Positions 34,923 to 43,130 of a DNA stretch of 64,000 bases are shown one piece after another. The notes below the pieces were generated by a model, which saw only the letters and a list, made by a program, of their open reading frames with translations, was not told the origin of the DNA and ran no database searches. Where the stretch lies: positions 8,870 through 72,869 of the forward strand of contig JAZRIW010000019.1 in NCBI GenBank assembly GCA_045645505.1. Direction: 5' to 3'. Made by a program: the position numbers and the translations under genes. Numbering within the stretch: position 1 is the first letter of the stretch; each line of letters opens with the position of its first letter. Source of the DNA: Fumia sp045645505 (GTDB taxonomy: Bacteria > Bacillota > Clostridia > Oscillospirales > Ruminococcaceae).

Positions 34923-35024
34923 TGGCGGAGAAGGAGGGATTCGGTCTCGCCTGCGGGCTCGGTCAGGGTTTGGCTCTGACAGTTCACAGGACTGTCATTC
35001 ACCCCCAAACCCGTTCGAATCCCT
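34923..35024 (-). repeat. structured element ending in a copy of the tRNA-Ser 3' end
   Basis: The first 21 bp (34923-34943) are identical to the 3' end of tRNA-Ser at 35078-35098, including encoded CCA. On the minus strand the element folds into a branched structure: an outer 9-bp stem AGGGATTCG (34935-34943) with CGAATCCCT (35016-35024), an 8-bp stem 34966-34973 with 35005-35012, an inner 7-bp stem TGACAGT (34977-34983) with ACTGTCA (34991-34997), and a small hairpin GCC/GGC at 34949-34958. It is not a canonical tRNA. It could be an attachment-site scar or a tRNA-tail-derived repeat. Confidence 0.7.
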
Positions 35025-35041
35025 ATAACTTGTTTTTCAGT

Positions 35042-35077
35042 AAAGAAATAGACACACCAAATGGTGTGTCTATTTCT
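35042..35077 (-). terminator. tRNA-Ser terminator
   Basis: AAGAAATAGACACACC pairs with GGTGTGTCTATTTCTT around AAAT, directly 3' of the tRNA on the minus strand. Confidence 0.85.
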
Positions 35078-35170
35078 TGGCGGAGAAGGAGGGATTCGAA
35101 CCCTCGATGAGCTATTAACCCATACACGAGTTCCAGTCGTGCGCCATAAACCAAGCTAGGCGACTTCTCC
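35078..35170 (-). tRNA. tRNA-Ser (anticodon GGA)
   Basis: A 93-nt gene on the minus strand, starting GGAGAAG and ending CTTCTCC-G-CCA with CCA encoded. The anticodon stem CACGA/TCGTG encloses CTGGAAC, so the anticodon is GGA (reads UCC and UCU). There is a long variable arm, as expected for tRNA-Ser, and a T-arm with GGTTCGAATCC. Confidence 0.97.
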
Positions 35171-35198
35171 ACAATATTAAGTTTTAACAGCATTACCT

Positions 35199-35227
35199 AT
35201 TTTACACTTTTATATATTATTTGTCAA
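35199..35227 (-). promoter_or_regulatory. promoter for tRNA-Ser
   Basis: On the minus strand: TTGACA (35227-35222), 17-bp spacer, TAAAAT (35204-35199), about 29 bp before the mature 5' end of the tRNA. Confidence 0.75.
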
Positions 35228-35304
35228 GACATTTTTGAAAAAAAGATAATTTTTTAATGCGTTTATTTTTGGTAGATATATCATCATATAAAAACTTCGA
35301 AAAC

Positions 35305-35347
35305 ATAATCTCCTGTCATATATTTTGACTATATGACAGAAGATTAT
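35305..35347 (-). terminator. hairpin after ilvA
   Basis: TAATCT(C)CTGTCATAT pairs with ATATGACAG(A)AGATTA. The T-run on the minus strand is weak, so it may be an inefficient terminator or RNA-stabilising end. Confidence 0.6.
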
Positions 35348-35367
35348 ATTTTATTTATGTATTCTTA

Positions 35368-36567
35368 TTATCTATCCACTAATTTATATCCTGATTCTAT
35401 CAATGCTTTCTTTATTTTCTCAACATGGTCATGGTCTCTTGTTTCCATTCTGAGACGAAGGAAACAAGAATTAATATCCATATTTTCGTCAGAACGATCA
35501 TGTCTTACAGACACTACATTCGCACCAAGCTTAGCTATAATAGTGGAAACATCTTGTAACTGACCGGGTTTATCAACCAAAGCAAGTGTAATATCAGCAG
35601 TACGGCCTGCTTTCATCAAACCACGGCTTATTACTCTTGAAAGAATTGTAACATCAATATTACCACCTGATACAACACAAGCTACCTTTTTGCCCTTAAT
35701 ATCCACCTTATTGAACATAGCGGCAGCAACAGAAACTGCGCCTGCTCCCTCTGCAATCATCTTATGCTTTTCAATAAGTGTAAGTATTGCAGTGGAAATT
35801 TCATCATCAGTAACTGTTACAATCTCATCTACATATTTACTGCAAATATCAAACGTAATATCTCCAGGGTGCTTTACAGCTATACCATCAGCAATAGTAT
35901 TTACACCATCAAGTGTAATCTGCTTCTTCTCAAGCACCGATTTATACATCGAAGGAGCGCCAGCTGCCTGAACACCATAAACTTTAATATCGGGATTTAA
36001 AGATTTAACCGCAAAAGAAATACCCGAAATGAGTCCGCCACCGCCTATCGGTACAATCACTGCATCTAAGTCAGGTATTTGTTGAATAAGTTCAAGACCT
36101 ATTGTACCCTGACCTGCTATTACATCATCATCGTCATAAGGATGAATAAAAGTCATTTGTTTTTCTTCCTGAATTTCTATAGCTTTATTATAAGCATCAT
36201 CATACACGCCTTTAACAAGCATTACATCTGCACCATAGCTTTTAGTTGCTTCAACTTTTGAAATCGGTGCACCATCAGGAATACAAATCAAAGACTTGAT
36301 ACCACATTCCTTAGCCGCAAGTGCAACTCCCTGCGCGTGATTTCCCGCCGAACAAGCAATAACTCCACATTCCTTTTCAGCATCAGTAAGCTGTGATATT
36401 TTAAAATACGCACCTCTCACTTTAAATGAACCTGTAACCTGAAGATTTTCAGTTTTAAGGAAAACCTCACTTTCGGGATTTATCAAAGGTGCTGAAATAA
36501 CGTCCGTTGGGCGAATGACCTTTTTAAGCACATAAGAAGCTTGATAAACTTTATCTAAAGTCAACAT
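35368..36567 (-). CDS. ilvA: threonine dehydratase (ammonia-lyase) with C-terminal ACT-like domain
   Basis: A 399-aa PLP enzyme converting threonine to 2-oxobutyrate. The PLP lysine is in TGSFKVRGAYFKI (about residue 54). SAGNHAQGVA and VPIGGGGLISGI are conserved PLP-site loops. A C-terminal ACT-like domain from about residue 325 (ADITLALVDKPGQLQDVSTII) probably binds an effector. It is the third gene after ilvB and ilvN behind a T-box, which argues for a biosynthetic isoleucine role rather than catabolic TdcB, although the length is close to the catabolic type. Confidence 0.9.
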   Translation of the reverse strand: MLTLDKVYQASYVLKKVIRPTDVISAPLINPESEVFLKTENLQVTGSFKVRGAYFKISQLTDAEKECGVIACSAGNHAQGVALAAKECGIKSLICIPDGAPISKVEATKSYGADVMLVKGVYDDAYNKAIEIQEEKQMTFIHPYDDDDVIAGQGTIGLELIQQIPDLDAVIVPIGGGGLISGISFAVKSLNPDIKVYGVQAAGAPSMYKSVLEKKQITLDGVNTIADGIAVKHPGDITFDICSKYVDEIVTVTDDEISTAILTLIEKHKMIAEGAGAVSVAAAMFNKVDIKGKKVACVVSGGNIDVTILSRVISRGLMKAGRTADITLALVDKPGQLQDVSTIIAKLGANVVSVRHDRSDENMDINSCFLRLRMETRDHDHVEKIKKALIESGYKLVDR

Positions 36568-36582
36568 AATTATTCCTACTTT

Positions 36583-37065
36583 CTACATTGTCATCGCCAT
36601 AGCACCGGTACGCAAAATTTTCTCAATACCGTATGGCTTTAAAAGTTCAACAAATGAATTCAATGTTTTTGCATTACTTGCAAGTTCAAATATCATAGAA
36701 TTTTCAGACGCATTCAGAACATCTGCATGGAAAACATTTGCAAGTGCAATAAGCTGTGCATTGGTATCAGCATTTCTGGTAACTTTGACAAGCAGATATT
36801 CTCTGATAACCGCTTGTTCATCATTTAAAACATCAACATGCTCTACATCCCAAAGTTTACAAAGCTGTTTTTCAACCTGACGCACAATCTTATCATCGCC
36901 CTTTACCACGATTATAAGTCTTGAAGTTTCAGAATCCTCACTTTGTGCGGCTACTATACTTAAAATGTTATAACAACGACGGCTGAAAAGTCCCGCAATT
37001 CTCAAAAGAACTCCGGTATGATTTTTAGCTGTAACTGACAAAAGATATTCTTTTTCCATTTTCAA
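36583..37065 (-). CDS. ilvN: acetolactate synthase small (regulatory) subunit
   Basis: A 160-aa regulatory subunit. The N-terminal ACT domain is YLLSVTAKNHTGVLLRIAGLFSRRCYNILS..., followed by the second ALS_ss C-terminal domain (REYLLVKVTRN...ADVLNASENSMIFELA). It confers valine feedback inhibition on IlvB. It sits 12 bp downstream of ilvB and 15 bp upstream of ilvA in one operon. Confidence 0.95.
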   Translation of the reverse strand: MKMEKEYLLSVTAKNHTGVLLRIAGLFSRRCYNILSIVAAQSEDSETSRLIIVVKGDDKIVRQVEKQLCKLWDVEHVDVLNDEQAVIREYLLVKVTRNADTNAQLIALANVFHADVLNASENSMIFELASNAKTLNSFVELLKPYGIEKILRTGAMAMTM

Positions 37066-37077
37066 AACCGTCCTTTC

Positions 37078-38760
37078 TTACTTTTTCCATTTCATCTCAA
37101 GGATTGGTTGCTCAACCGAAGCACCCGCTGGCACCATAGGCAAAACATTTATATCCTTGCTGATATTACAATTTATAAATACAGGTCCATTATATGACAA
37201 AGCTTCTTTTAAAACAGGTTCAATATCTGACTTATCAGATATTGTCAACGCCTTAACACCATAAGCTTCTGCGAGTTTTTCATAATCAGTCTTTTTCTCG
37301 AGAGTTGTCTGTGAAAAACGTCCATCATAAAAAAGTTTCTGCCATTGACGAACCATACCTAAAACCTCATTATTAAATAAAAGCTCTATTATGGGCACAT
37401 TATATTTTGCAGCAGTAGAAAGCTCATTTGCATTCATATGAAAACTTCCGTCACCTGCAATATTTATAACTCTTTTGTCTGGATTTGCAATCTGTGCACC
37501 AATAGAAGCACCTAACCCAAATCCCATTGTACCAAGTCCACCTGAAGAAATAAACTGACGGGGATTTTTATAACAATAAAATTGTGCTGCCCACATCTGA
37601 TGCTGTCCTACTTCTGTTGTAATAATTGCCTCTGAATTTGTAAGCTCTGACAATTTTTCAAGCACTTCCTGAGGAGTAATACCATTTTTTGCATCAGATT
37701 TTTGTGACAACGGATATTCCTGTTTCCAGGCAAGGATATTTCCCATCCACTCACTATTTCTCATCTCAGGCAAGAAATTAATAAGTTCTTTTAAAATAGC
37801 TTTCGCATCTCCGCTTAACCTTATATCAACATCAACATTCTTATTAAACTCAGCAGGGTCAATATCGATATGTAAAATCGGACAATGCTTTGCAAAAAGA
37901 GATGTATTACAGGTTACTCTGTCTGAAAAACGAGCACCCACAACTATAAGCAAATCGCAATCAGAAATTGCAAGAGATGCAGTTTTTGTACCATGCATTC
38001 CAAGCATACCGATATATCTCTTATCAGTCTGGTCAAATCCGCCCTGGCACATCAATGAGCAGGAAACCGGTGCGTCAATTTGTTCCGCCAATTTCTTAAG
38101 TTCAGAAGAAGCATCAGATGAAATGATTCCTCCTCCTGCATAAATCAATGGACGTTCACTGGATTTAATCATATCTGCAGCTTTTTGCATCCACTCATCA
38201 GGTGGCAAAGGATAATCTTTTTTCTCCTCTAAAGGTTTCTTTGAATATTCGATTTTTGCACCTGTTACATCCTTCGGAATATCAATTAAAACAGGTCCTT
38301 TTCTTCCCTCATTTGCAATTATAAATGCCTCTCTTATGGTATCTGCAAGATCTTCAATATGTTTCACGATATAATTATGTTTTGTTATCGGCATTGTAAT
38401 TCCCGTAATATCAACTTCCTGGAAACTATCAAGACCAAGTAAATCTCTGTTTACGTTACCTGTAATTGCAACCATCGGCACAGAATCCATATAAGCAGTA
38501 GCAATACCGGTAACTAAATTTGTAGCACCGGGTCCGGAAGTTGCAATACAAACTCCCGTTTTACCGCTTGAACGTGCATATCCATCTGCAGCATGTGCAG
38601 CTCCTTGCTCATGTGCTGTAAGAATATGATTAATTCTGTCGCTATACTCATAAAGTGCATCATAAATATTTAAAACTGCCCCACCGGGATAGCCGAAAAC
38701 TGTATCCACCTTTTGTTCAAGCAGACATTCCATAATAATCTGAGCACCTGTCAAAATCAT
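37078..38760 (-). CDS. ilvB: acetolactate synthase large (catalytic) subunit
   Basis: A 560-aa ThDP- and FAD-dependent enzyme condensing pyruvate with pyruvate or 2-oxobutyrate. VFGYPGGAVLNIYDAL and HEQGAAHAADGYAR contain the catalytic glutamate region, and GDGSFHMNANELSTAAKYN is the ThDP/Mg motif near residue 425. It is the first gene of the ilvB-ilvN-ilvA operon, directly downstream of the T-box leader at 38783-39036, so expression responds to tRNA charging. Confidence 0.96.
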   Translation of the reverse strand: MILTGAQIIMECLLEQKVDTVFGYPGGAVLNIYDALYEYSDRINHILTAHEQGAAHAADGYARSSGKTGVCIATSGPGATNLVTGIATAYMDSVPMVAITGNVNRDLLGLDSFQEVDITGITMPITKHNYIVKHIEDLADTIREAFIIANEGRKGPVLIDIPKDVTGAKIEYSKKPLEEKKDYPLPPDEWMQKAADMIKSSERPLIYAGGGIISSDASSELKKLAEQIDAPVSCSLMCQGGFDQTDKRYIGMLGMHGTKTASLAISDCDLLIVVGARFSDRVTCNTSLFAKHCPILHIDIDPAEFNKNVDVDIRLSGDAKAILKELINFLPEMRNSEWMGNILAWKQEYPLSQKSDAKNGITPQEVLEKLSELTNSEAIITTEVGQHQMWAAQFYCYKNPRQFISSGGLGTMGFGLGASIGAQIANPDKRVINIAGDGSFHMNANELSTAAKYNVPIIELLFNNEVLGMVRQWQKLFYDGRFSQTTLEKKTDYEKLAEAYGVKALTISDKSDIEPVLKEALSYNGPVFINCNISKDINVLPMVPAGASVEQPILEMKWKK

Positions 38761-38782
38761 TTTAAAACTCCTTTCAAAAACA

Positions 38783-39036
38783 AAAAACTTTCATCTCTCA
38801 CAAAGAGATGAAAGTTATACTTCCATGGTACCACTCTTATTGCCAAAAAATCAGCCACTCACCCACATCAAACAATGTGCTCCCGATAACGGAGGAAACC
38901 GTATCCACTTACTCCTAAAATAGTTTCAGTAATCTGCTCGAGGGTGATTAACTTTTAAAATCACTACCGCTTCGCACCAGATAGCGGCTCTCTGAAAGTA
39001 TCAAATAAAAGTATGTCCCTGTCCATGCATTTAATT
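38783..39036 (-). ncRNA. T-box leader of the ilvBNA operon
   Basis: On the minus strand: stem I with AGAGAGCCGCT and GGTGCGAAGCGGTAG; a specifier bulge formed between helices TACTTT/GGAGTA and TTTCAG/CTGAAA, with CTATTTTA on its 3' side; the T-box sequence AAGAGTGGTACCATGGAA (38838-38821); and a terminator stem AACTTTCATCTC at 38787-38815 before ilvB. The bulge offers ATT (Ile) or CTA (Leu) as specifier; ATT fits an operon containing ilvA better. Confidence 0.92.
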
Positions 39037-39045
39037 ATTACTAAT

Positions 39046-39074
39046 AGTTTATTCTTTTTTTTTAAGATTGTCAA
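39046..39074 (-). promoter_or_regulatory. promoter for the T-box/ilvBNA transcript
   Basis: On the minus strand: TTGACA (39074-39069), 17-bp spacer containing nine A's, TAAACT (39051-39046). Confidence 0.7.
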
Positions 39075-39142
39075 GACTTTTTTATATTTCCTTAAAATAA
39101 TACAAAAAACAGTGTTATACTAACACTATTGGAGGTTTTAAT

Positions 39143-39622
39143 ATGAAAGGGAAAAATGCCAAAACCATAACAGAATCTTTTACAGAACAAGTACAAATAA
39201 TTTTGTCCGAGCACACAAACGGATACGGAAGACTCTTCGGAGGAACCTTAATACAATGGATTGATATTGTAGCAGGTGTCGTGGCAAAAAGGCACTCAGA
39301 ATGTAATGTAACCACTGCCTGTATTGATAATCTAAGTTTCAAAGCGGCAGCACATTTAAATGATACCATTCTTTTAAAGGGACAGCTTACCTGTATCGGC
39401 AAAACTTCTATGGAGATAAGAGTAGATACTTTTTTAGAAAAATTAAACGGAGAACATAAGCATATAAACCGCGCCTACCTTGTTATGGTAGCTCTTGATA
39501 AAAATGAAAAGCCCATTTCAGTACCGCAGATTATACTCACTACCGATGAAGAAAAACTGGAATTTGAAGCAGGAATAAAACGCCGTGCCCTGAGAAAACA
39601 AAGAAAAAAAGAAAACTTTTAA
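39143..39622 (+). CDS. acyl-CoA thioesterase, hotdog fold (YciA/BACH type)
   Basis: A 159-aa single hotdog domain. GRLFGGTLIQWIDIVAGVVAKRHSE contains the catalytic Asp and the central helix; NLSFKAAAHLNDTILLKGQL is the following strand. It hydrolyses acyl-CoA, substrate length unknown. GGAGG precedes the ATG. The C-terminus is Arg/Lys-rich. It stands alone between the divergent ilv leader and a bidirectional terminator. Confidence 0.88.
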   Translation: MKGKNAKTITESFTEQVQIILSEHTNGYGRLFGGTLIQWIDIVAGVVAKRHSECNVTTACIDNLSFKAAAHLNDTILLKGQLTCIGKTSMEIRVDTFLEKLNGEHKHINRAYLVMVALDKNEKPISVPQIILTTDEEKLEFEAGIKRRALRKQRKKENF

Positions 39623-39652
39623 AAAGAGAGTGTTTTAAACACTCTCTTTTTG
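39621..39652. terminator. bidirectional terminator
   Basis: AAAAGAGAGTGTTT pairs with AAACACTCTCTTTT between the thioesterase and the convergent permease gene. Confidence 0.88.
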
Positions 39653-39655
39653 TAT

Positions 39656-40834
39656 CTATTCTCTGCGTAAAGCCTCTACCGGTCTTAATTTTGATGCCTT
39701 AATTGCAGGATACACCCCGAAAATTATTCCGGTAAAAATTGCAAAAGCATTAGTACCAAGTAACAGAAAAATGTTTACACTAACTCCTATATTTAAAATT
39801 AAAGCACCTAATACACCCATTAAAAAAGCTGTTATAGTCCCCAGACTTCCCCCTATAAACGAAAGCCAGAAAGCCTCTGAAATAAATTCTCTTACTATCC
39901 TTATTGAAGAAGCGCCAATAGATTTTTTTATTCCTATCTCTCTGGTCCGTTCATTAACTGATGACATCATTACAGTCATAATCGAAAGTCCTGCCACGAT
40001 AAGGCTTATCCCCGCTATTACACCTAAAATAAGACTTACACCATCGAGAATCATATTAAACTCTTCTTTATATCCACTTAAATTATCTACCCTCAACATA
40101 TTTGCTTTTTTAGGATTGATTCCACAATTTTTTAAAATACTGCTTTGAGCTTCATCGGTATCAATATTTTCTTTTAATTTTACTGCTATCTGATCAAATT
40201 TATCAGAGCCTATATATACTTGCCCCGTAGAATAAGGAAGATAAATAAATCCCGGCACATAACTTCCCATCATATTTTGCACAAGATTTCCTCCCGTTTT
40301 AACTACACCCACTACTTCACATTTTAAAGATTTACCGCTAAGCTTTATTTCAATCTTTTTACCTACAATATTACTTCTTTTATAGATTTTATCAGCAAAA
40401 GCTTCATCCACAACACAAATTTCTTTGCACCCGCTGATATCACCCCTGTTAATCATTCTCCCGTGCATAAGTTTTAAAGAAATAATATTATCGGCATTTG
40501 AATCCACACCCATAATCACTGCCTTTTCCTCTTGACCTTTTAATAAAACCTCAGAATACATAAACATTATAGGTGTAACATCAGCTACCATTTCAGAAGA
40601 TTTTAAAGAAATCAACACCTCATCTGAAAGGTTTTTTTGAGTTTCTGACATATTAGTTATTGAAAGTCCTGACATACCTATACTTTCTAATTCAGCATTT
40701 ATAATTGCTTTCCCCATATCGCTTATTATTCCTATAAGCACCACAGAAAATGTACCTATTGCAATTCCCAGAATAGTTAAAAAAGAGCGAAATTTCTGCC
40801 TTTTAATATTTCTGAACACATTCATACTATCCAC
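39656..40834 (-). CDS. MacB/FtsX-like ABC transporter permease
   Basis: A 392-aa permease: one N-terminal helix (FRSFLTILGIAIGTFSVVLIGII), a large extracytoplasmic MacB-like core (about residues 45-265) and three C-terminal helices (about 270-295, 320-345 and 352-378) ending in PAIKASKLRPVEALRRE. This is the usual form of MacB-type permeases, which need a separate ATPase. It overlaps the adaptor gene by 8 bp. No ATPase gene is adjacent, which is unusual because adaptor-ATPase-permease is the common order. Confidence 0.9.
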   Translation of the reverse strand: MDSMNVFRNIKRQKFRSFLTILGIAIGTFSVVLIGIISDMGKAIINAELESIGMSGLSITNMSETQKNLSDEVLISLKSSEMVADVTPIMFMYSEVLLKGQEEKAVIMGVDSNADNIISLKLMHGRMINRGDISGCKEICVVDEAFADKIYKRSNIVGKKIEIKLSGKSLKCEVVGVVKTGGNLVQNMMGSYVPGFIYLPYSTGQVYIGSDKFDQIAVKLKENIDTDEAQSSILKNCGINPKKANMLRVDNLSGYKEEFNMILDGVSLILGVIAGISLIVAGLSIMTVMMSSVNERTREIGIKKSIGASSIRIVREFISEAFWLSFIGGSLGTITAFLMGVLGALILNIGVSVNIFLLLGTNAFAIFTGIIFGVYPAIKASKLRPVEALRRE

Positions 40835-41801
40835 CCATAATTATCTGACCATCTTTTGGCTCATTTTTACCATATATGATTTTATCATCTTTAGAAATTC
40901 CGCTTAATATTTCCACAGATGTAGAAAACTCTTTACCTGTTATAACCTTTTTCTTAATTGCCTTTTTATTATCATAAATATAAACATATTCTTCTCCATT
41001 ATCATCCTGAAAAATCACTTCATATGGCAAAACCACAACTTCCCTTTCTTGTTCTACAGGAATTTCACCTTTCACATTGTATCCTGCCTTTAAATCCCTG
41101 TATGCATTATCGACATTTGCCACTACATCAACAACAGTATCATAATTAAGGCCGGAAAGCCTCTGATATGCTGTTGGAGCTATATTCACTATAGTAGATG
41201 AAAAAACATTATTTTTAAGTGCATTTGCCTTAAACAAAACCTCACTTCCCACTTTTATCTTCTCAACCTCAGTTTCAGAAGCAAAAAATCTCACCCGCAA
41301 CTTATTTGTATCTGAAATTACTGCTACAGTAGATTCCGGCAAAACAATACTTCCTTCACTAAGCGAAAGATTGGTAATTCTTCCTGAAGCAGTACTTAAA
41401 ATTTCGGTAGGAACAGCTCCCGATTTTAATAATCCTTCCAGATCAAGACTTTTAAATGTTTTCAAAACATCTTGGGGTATCAGATCACTGTATTTTGAAG
41501 CTAAATTTAAAATCGCATCTTTGGTGGCATTTATATCAATTGTCGCCAATATGTCCCCTATCTCAACTTTTTGCCCTACATCAACATTAACTTTTTCGGG
41601 AACAATAGGCATATCCACAGAAATCTCATTTTTCTTCTGTGGCTCCAGAATTCCGTTTAAAGTCAATGTTTCAATATAATTCATAGTCTGAGGTTTTATA
41701 ATACTCACATCACCGATTCTTTTATCATTGTAATGTGAAAACAGGGTAAGGGCACCGATTAAAACCGCAGTAAAAGAAAAAAGCAATATATATTTTTTCA
41801 A
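40827..41801 (-). CDS. HlyD/MacA-family membrane fusion (adaptor) protein
   Basis: A 324-aa protein with an N-terminal membrane anchor (YILLFSFTAVLIGALTLF), a biotinyl-lipoyl-like region split around a short helical hairpin (PIVPEKVNVDVGQKVEIGDILATID...ASGRITNLSLSEGS) and beta-barrel domains, as in MacA-type adaptors. The start codon is TTG, 6 nt after GGAGG. It pairs with the FtsX-like permease downstream; together they would form a macrolide/peptide-type exporter with an ATPase from elsewhere. Confidence 0.88.
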   Translation of the reverse strand: MKKYILLFSFTAVLIGALTLFSHYNDKRIGDVSIIKPQTMNYIETLTLNGILEPQKKNEISVDMPIVPEKVNVDVGQKVEIGDILATIDINATKDAILNLASKYSDLIPQDVLKTFKSLDLEGLLKSGAVPTEILSTASGRITNLSLSEGSIVLPESTVAVISDTNKLRVRFFASETEVEKIKVGSEVLFKANALKNNVFSSTIVNIAPTAYQRLSGLNYDTVVDVVANVDNAYRDLKAGYNVKGEIPVEQEREVVVLPYEVIFQDDNGEEYVYIYDNKKAIKKKVITGKEFSTSVEILSGISKDDKIIYGKNEPKDGQIIMGG

Positions 41802-41923
41802 TCTTAATCCTCCTTTCTTATCTTATATTATTGTGTCTTTAAAATAAAAAAATATCAGCAAAATAAGTATAAAATCAAATTTACTTTTAACAATAACAGT
41901 AAATAAATAAAAAGAGGGGTTTT

Positions 41924-42058
41924 ATGAACTTAGTTTCCTGCAACAAAGACTGTGACTACCAAAAAGACGGATACTGCTGTTTAAATGAAGTCACATATAT
42001 AAATAGCAAAGTTGATGGATGTTGCTACTACTGTAAATCAAAAGAAAAAATCCGGTAA
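41924..42058 (+). CDS. small cysteine-rich protein (44 aa)
   Basis: A 44-aa ORF: MNLVSCNKDCDYQKDGYC... with seven cysteines in total, including a final CCYYCK. GAGGGG lies 6-7 nt before the ATG and a terminator hairpin overlaps the stop codon. Short CxxxCxYQxDGxC proteins of this kind are common in Clostridia and often misnamed hydroxymyristoyl-ACP dehydratase. The spacing suggests metal binding, probably zinc. Function unknown. Confidence 0.7.
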   Translation: MNLVSCNKDCDYQKDGYCCLNEVTYINSKVDGCCYYCKSKEKIR

Positions 42059-42083
42059 AACAGTTTAATTCTGTTTTACCGGA
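42051..42083. terminator. bidirectional terminator between the Cys-rich gene and mnmA
   Basis: TCCGGTAAAACAG pairs with CTGTTTTACCGGA around TTTAATT. It overlaps the small gene's stop codon. Confidence 0.85.
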
Positions 42084-42089
42084 TTATAT

Positions 42090-43118
42090 TTATTCTATAA
42101 ATCCACCGCCCAAAAGTACATCGGCGTCATAAAATACCGCCGATTGTCCTTTAGCTGGAGCTTTTTGAGGAGTTTTAAATTTTACAGAAAGCTTATCACC
42201 ATTAAAAAACACCTGACATGGTACTGCGTTTGCCCTCGAGCGTATCTTGACAGTCAATAATGCCTTATCCTTTATACTATCCTTAAAAGTCATCGAAACA
42301 TCAGAAACCAAGATCTCACTTTCATAAGCGTCTTTTTCATCTGCAAGATAAATTCTGTTTGCTAATGGATCTATCATTTTCACAAATACAGGTCTTCCCA
42401 AAGCTATTCCAAGTCGTTTTCTCTGACCTACTGTGTAATGAATAATTCCTTTATGCCTTCCGCAAACTTCACCTTCAGGTGAAATAAAATCCCCTTCTGC
42501 GGAATTGCCGAAATTTCTCTCAATATACCCTGCATAATCATTATCAGGGATAAAACAAATCTCCTGACTGTCGGGTTTCTGAGCTGAACTTAACCCTATT
42601 TTCGATGCAATATCTCTGACTTCAGATTTTGAAAGATCTGAAAGCGGAAGTATCAATCGTGAAAGTACGTCCTGTTTTAAGCGATAAAGCATATAAGACT
42701 GATCTCGTTGCTCACACTCACCCTTGCAAAGATAGGTAACCAAATCCTTAGTTACAAGCTTTGCATAATGCCCTGTGGCTATAAAATCATAATTAAATTC
42801 ATCAGCAACATCTAAAATCCCTTTAAATTTTACAAGAGGATTACATACAATACAGGGATTGGGAGTTCTGCCCTTTTTATATTCAGAAGCAAAATATGAA
42901 ACTACCTCTTTTTCAAAAGACTCTTCCATATTTTTTACAATTAACGGAATCCCCACTTCGTCCGCCGCTTTTTGCGCATCCTCAACTGTCTGCTGATGCT
43001 CAGATGACATCTTTAAAACCACAGCACCTACTTCATACCCTGCCTCTTTTAAAAGATGAAGACAAACGGAACTGTCAACTCCGCCACTCAAAGCCAGAAG
43101 AACTTTTTTCTTTCCCAA
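42090..43118 (-). CDS. mnmA: tRNA-specific 2-thiouridylase MnmA
   Basis: A 342-aa enzyme that adds sulfur to U34 of tRNA-Lys/Glu/Gln. The PP-loop ATP site is LALSGGVDSSV at residues 7-17. The catalytic cysteines are in NPCIVCNPLVKF (about residue 95) and CKGECEQRDQSYML region with SQEICFIPD near 190. The start is TTG, after GGAGTG. It is the last gene of a nifS-nifU-mnmA operon, so the upstream desulfurase probably supplies its sulfur. Confidence 0.95.
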   Translation of the reverse strand: MGKKKVLLALSGGVDSSVCLHLLKEAGYEVGAVVLKMSSEHQQTVEDAQKAADEVGIPLIVKNMEESFEKEVVSYFASEYKKGRTPNPCIVCNPLVKFKGILDVADEFNYDFIATGHYAKLVTKDLVTYLCKGECEQRDQSYMLYRLKQDVLSRLILPLSDLSKSEVRDIASKIGLSSAQKPDSQEICFIPDNDYAGYIERNFGNSAEGDFISPEGEVCGRHKGIIHYTVGQRKRLGIALGRPVFVKMIDPLANRIYLADEKDAYESEILVSDVSMTFKDSIKDKALLTVKIRSRANAVPCQVFFNGDKLSVKFKTPQKAPAKGQSAVFYDADVLLGGGFIE

Positions 43119-43130
43119 AATTTACACTCC

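Noticed and set aside
34922..35110. 62-aa ORF across the tRNA-Ser region ending in RRRRDSNPR
   Set aside because: It is the antisense translation of the tRNA-Ser tail and the related repeat, a familiar annotation artefact.
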